NCBI GenBank assembly: GCA_014871545.1
Contig: WGSR01000082.1
Span: 1-6,779, forward strand
Length of the DNA stretch: 6,779 bases
Source of the DNA: Collinsella sp.
GTDB taxonomy: Bacteria > Actinomycetota > Coriobacteriia > Coriobacteriales > Coriobacteriaceae
Reading direction: 5' to 3'
In this document: positions 5,990-6,779 of the stretch, in pieces
Position numbering within the stretch: position 1 is the first letter of the stretch
How the letters are laid out: every line of letters starts with the position of its first letter
Translations under genes and position numbers: made by a program
The notes under the pieces: model-generated
Databases searched by the model: none
Told to the model about the DNA's origin: nothing
Seen by the model: the letters and a program-made list of their open reading frames with translations, nothing else

Positions 5990-6013
5990 CGGGCGCACGC
6001 CTCCATGCGCCCG
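5990..6013 (-). repeat. Perfect hairpin in the pgi leader with GGAGG in its loop
   Basis: On the minus strand CGGGCGCA (6013-6006) and TGCGCCCG (5997-5990) form a perfect 8-bp GC-rich stem with an 8-base loop, TGGAGGCG. It ends 6 bases before the GAGGAGG ribosome site of pgi, so the mRNA carries a second SD-like GGAGG displayed in a loop next to the real site. It may stabilise the 5' end, act as a standby site for ribosomes, or be a protein-binding element. Confidence 0.5.
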
Positions 6014-6030
6014 GACATTCAGATGCCACT

Positions 6031-6036
6031 ATTCTA
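6031..6036 (-). promoter_or_regulatory. Candidate -10 box for pgi
   Basis: TAGAAT on the minus strand matches five of six -10 bases and would give a start near 6024 and a leader of about 52 nt. No good -35 box lies at the right distance: TTGACC is nearby but only 5 bases upstream. The assignment is tentative. Confidence 0.3.
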
Positions 6037-6064
6037 GCGCAGGTCAAGACTACAATCAGCGAGC

Positions 6065-6097
6065 GTTGCCAATCGGCCCCCCAAACGGCAACCGATT
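6065..6097. repeat. Two interleaved inverted repeats upstream of pgi
   Basis: GTTGCC (6065-6070) is complementary to GGCAAC (6087-6092), and AATCGG (6071-6076) to CCGATT (6092-6097). The pairs interleave, so only one helix can form at a time. Half-sites are 21-22 bp apart, about two helical turns. The position just upstream of the candidate pgi promoter would suit an operator or a switching RNA if transcription enters from the upstream gene. No regulator is recognised. Confidence 0.35.
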
Positions 6098-6161
6098 AAA
6101 AAGGGACAGGCTTATTTTGGCAGGTCAAACGCTTTACCAACCAAAAATAACCCGTCCTTTT
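6098..6161 (-). terminator. Long imperfect palindrome: bidirectional-type terminator or REP-like element
   Basis: The arms are AAAAGGGACAGG (6099-6110) and CCCGTCCTTTT (6151-6161), continuing TTATTTTGG (6112-6120) against CCAAAAATAA (6141-6150), with GGT/ACC near the tip. This makes roughly 25 pairs with one-base bulges. On the minus strand it lies 11 bases past the stop of the 6172-6747 gene and ends in TTTTT (6102-6098), as an intrinsic terminator would. The long AT-containing stem and GGGACAGG-type arms are also reminiscent of repetitive palindromes linked to RAYT (Y1) transposases. No transposase is in the window. Confidence 0.55.
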
Positions 6162-6171
6162 ATGGCAAATA

Positions 6172-6747
6172 TTAGGCCGCGGCGCAGATGCTACCGAGCA
6201 ACTCACGCAGAGGAGACCCGATGCCCTCCAGCAGTTCGGGCGCGATAATGGCAAAAACGGGAACCTCACCGGTGCCCACGACAGCAGGCGCCTTGCCCTC
6301 CGAGAGAATGCATCCATAAGGGACAAAACCGTCTTCGCCGGCATCGAGCGCCGCCATGCGACGCGCGAGCTCGCGCGCAAAGCCAGCAGTATCGGCATCG
6401 CCAATCGCCAGGACAAAGTCCACGCCTTCGTCGGTCGCCAGGGCCACGGCTTCGTCGATCAGTTCGTCTCCCCCGTCGCCCCCAACCGAGCCGCAGCGGA
6501 AAAGTACGCGCTCGAGTAGGGCTCGATCAAGCGAGCCAAGTGCCGCCGAGACAAGCTCATCGCGCGTATGCTTGTCACCGCCCAACACGACCAGCGCCTT
6601 GGTGCCACCGTAGTGAGCGACCAATCGTCCGCACCAGCGAGCCACGTCTCCATCCACAACAAGGCGCGTCGGCATACCAAACCCGTAATTGACCATCTTT
6701 CCCACAACCCTTCCGTGCACATAGGCGGTATCAATCGTTAGGCTCAT
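6172..6747 (-). CDS. Half-length protein resembling the N-terminal domain of iron-containing alcohol dehydrogenases (possibly 5' partial)
   Basis: 191 residues from ATG 6747. The pattern follows the nucleotide-binding half of Fe-ADH/dehydroquinate-synthase-fold proteins: GMPTRLVVDGDV (24-35) resembles the family's 'PTrivfG.g'. GTKALVVLGGD (48-58) resembles 'kkvLlvyGg', and EGVDFVLAIGDAD (107-119) resembles 'eg.DfvlavGGGS..D'. PVFAIIAPELL (163-173) resembles 'P.f.ilDPelt'. The GGGS dinucleotide-binding loop is degenerate (IGDAD), and the iron-binding helical domain of about 200 residues is absent. A normal oxidoreductase function is therefore doubtful. The start is uncertain: there is no good ribosome site before 6747, and the frame is open to the right edge (ten more codons). 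Alternatively an upstream gene ends at TAG 6751-6749, one base before the ATG. The homology is moderate evidence from motif pattern only. Confidence 0.6.
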   Translation of the reverse strand: MSLTIDTAYVHGRVVGKMVNYGFGMPTRLVVDGDVARWCGRLVAHYGGTKALVVLGGDKHTRDELVSAALGSLDRALLERVLFRCGSVGGDGGDELIDEAVALATDEGVDFVLAIGDADTAGFARELARRMAALDAGEDGFVPYGCILSEGKAPAVVGTGEVPVFAIIAPELLEGIGSPLRELLGSICAAA

Positions 6748-6779
6748 GCTACGAAGCGAGCTTTTCCGAGCTGTTTCGC

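Noticed and set aside
4286..6037. A 583-codon plus-strand frame covering nearly all of pgi on the opposite strand
   Set aside because: Its codons align exactly with those of pgi. It stays open because pgi does not use TTA, CTA or TCA codons, whose complements are stops. It has no ribosome site and a low-complexity Val/Leu/Gly/Glu-rich translation.
6749..6779. C-terminal tail of an upstream minus-strand gene ending in TAG one base before ATG 6747
   Set aside because: Only nine sense codons are visible, too few to support a gene. Mentioned as an alternative to a 5'-extended 6172-6747 gene.

Overview
The window looks like chromosomal DNA from a high-GC Gram-positive gut bacterium. Strong GGAGG ribosome sites, a codon-biased glucose-6-phosphate isomerase and GC-rich third positions would suit a coriobacterium such as Collinsella, but that assignment is inference from composition and style. 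Two conserved or metabolic blocks on the minus strand flank a three-gene accessory block on the plus strand.

Layout. (a) Positions 1-658, minus: the N-terminal three quarters of a Cof-type HAD phosphatase, cut by the left edge. (b) 659-1266: 608 bp without a gene. It holds a good candidate sigma-A-type promoter (896-924, plus), a hairpin at the predicted transcription start, a long-range leader stem (1055-1149) and a C/A-rich stretch of short repeats just before the first plus-strand gene. (c) 1267-4135, plus: a compact apparent operon encoding an unrecognised 296-residue protein, a ClpP-like serine protease with intact Ser-His-Asp triad, and a short VirD4/TraG-type ATPase without membrane segments. 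The ATPase start overlaps the protease stop by 8 bases. An in-frame TGA (3401-3403) splits the ATPase reading frame between Walker A and Walker B. (d) 4136-4276: a convergent intergenic region with a strong hairpin that best fits as the terminator of pgi. (e) 4277-5971, minus: complete pgi, with a perfect 8-bp hairpin in its leader. (f) 5972-6171: pgi leader, candidate -10 element, interleaved inverted repeats and a long imperfect palindrome with GGGACAGG/CCCGTCC arms. (g) 6172-6747, minus: a half-length protein resembling only the nucleotide-binding half of iron-containing alcohol dehydrogenases.

How the genes may work together. Pgi (glycolysis) and the HAD phosphatase are ordinary metabolic genes. 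The most interesting part is the middle block. A protease subunit and a coupling-protein-like ATPase are translationally coupled, and no relaxase, VirB4/VirB6-like channel gene, integrase or direct repeats are visible in the window. That suggests either a remnant of a conjugative element or a small stand-alone module in which the VirD4-like motor and the ClpP-like protease act together, with the unknown protein as partner. The in-frame TGA leaves open whether the ATPase is broken, read through, or made as two chains.
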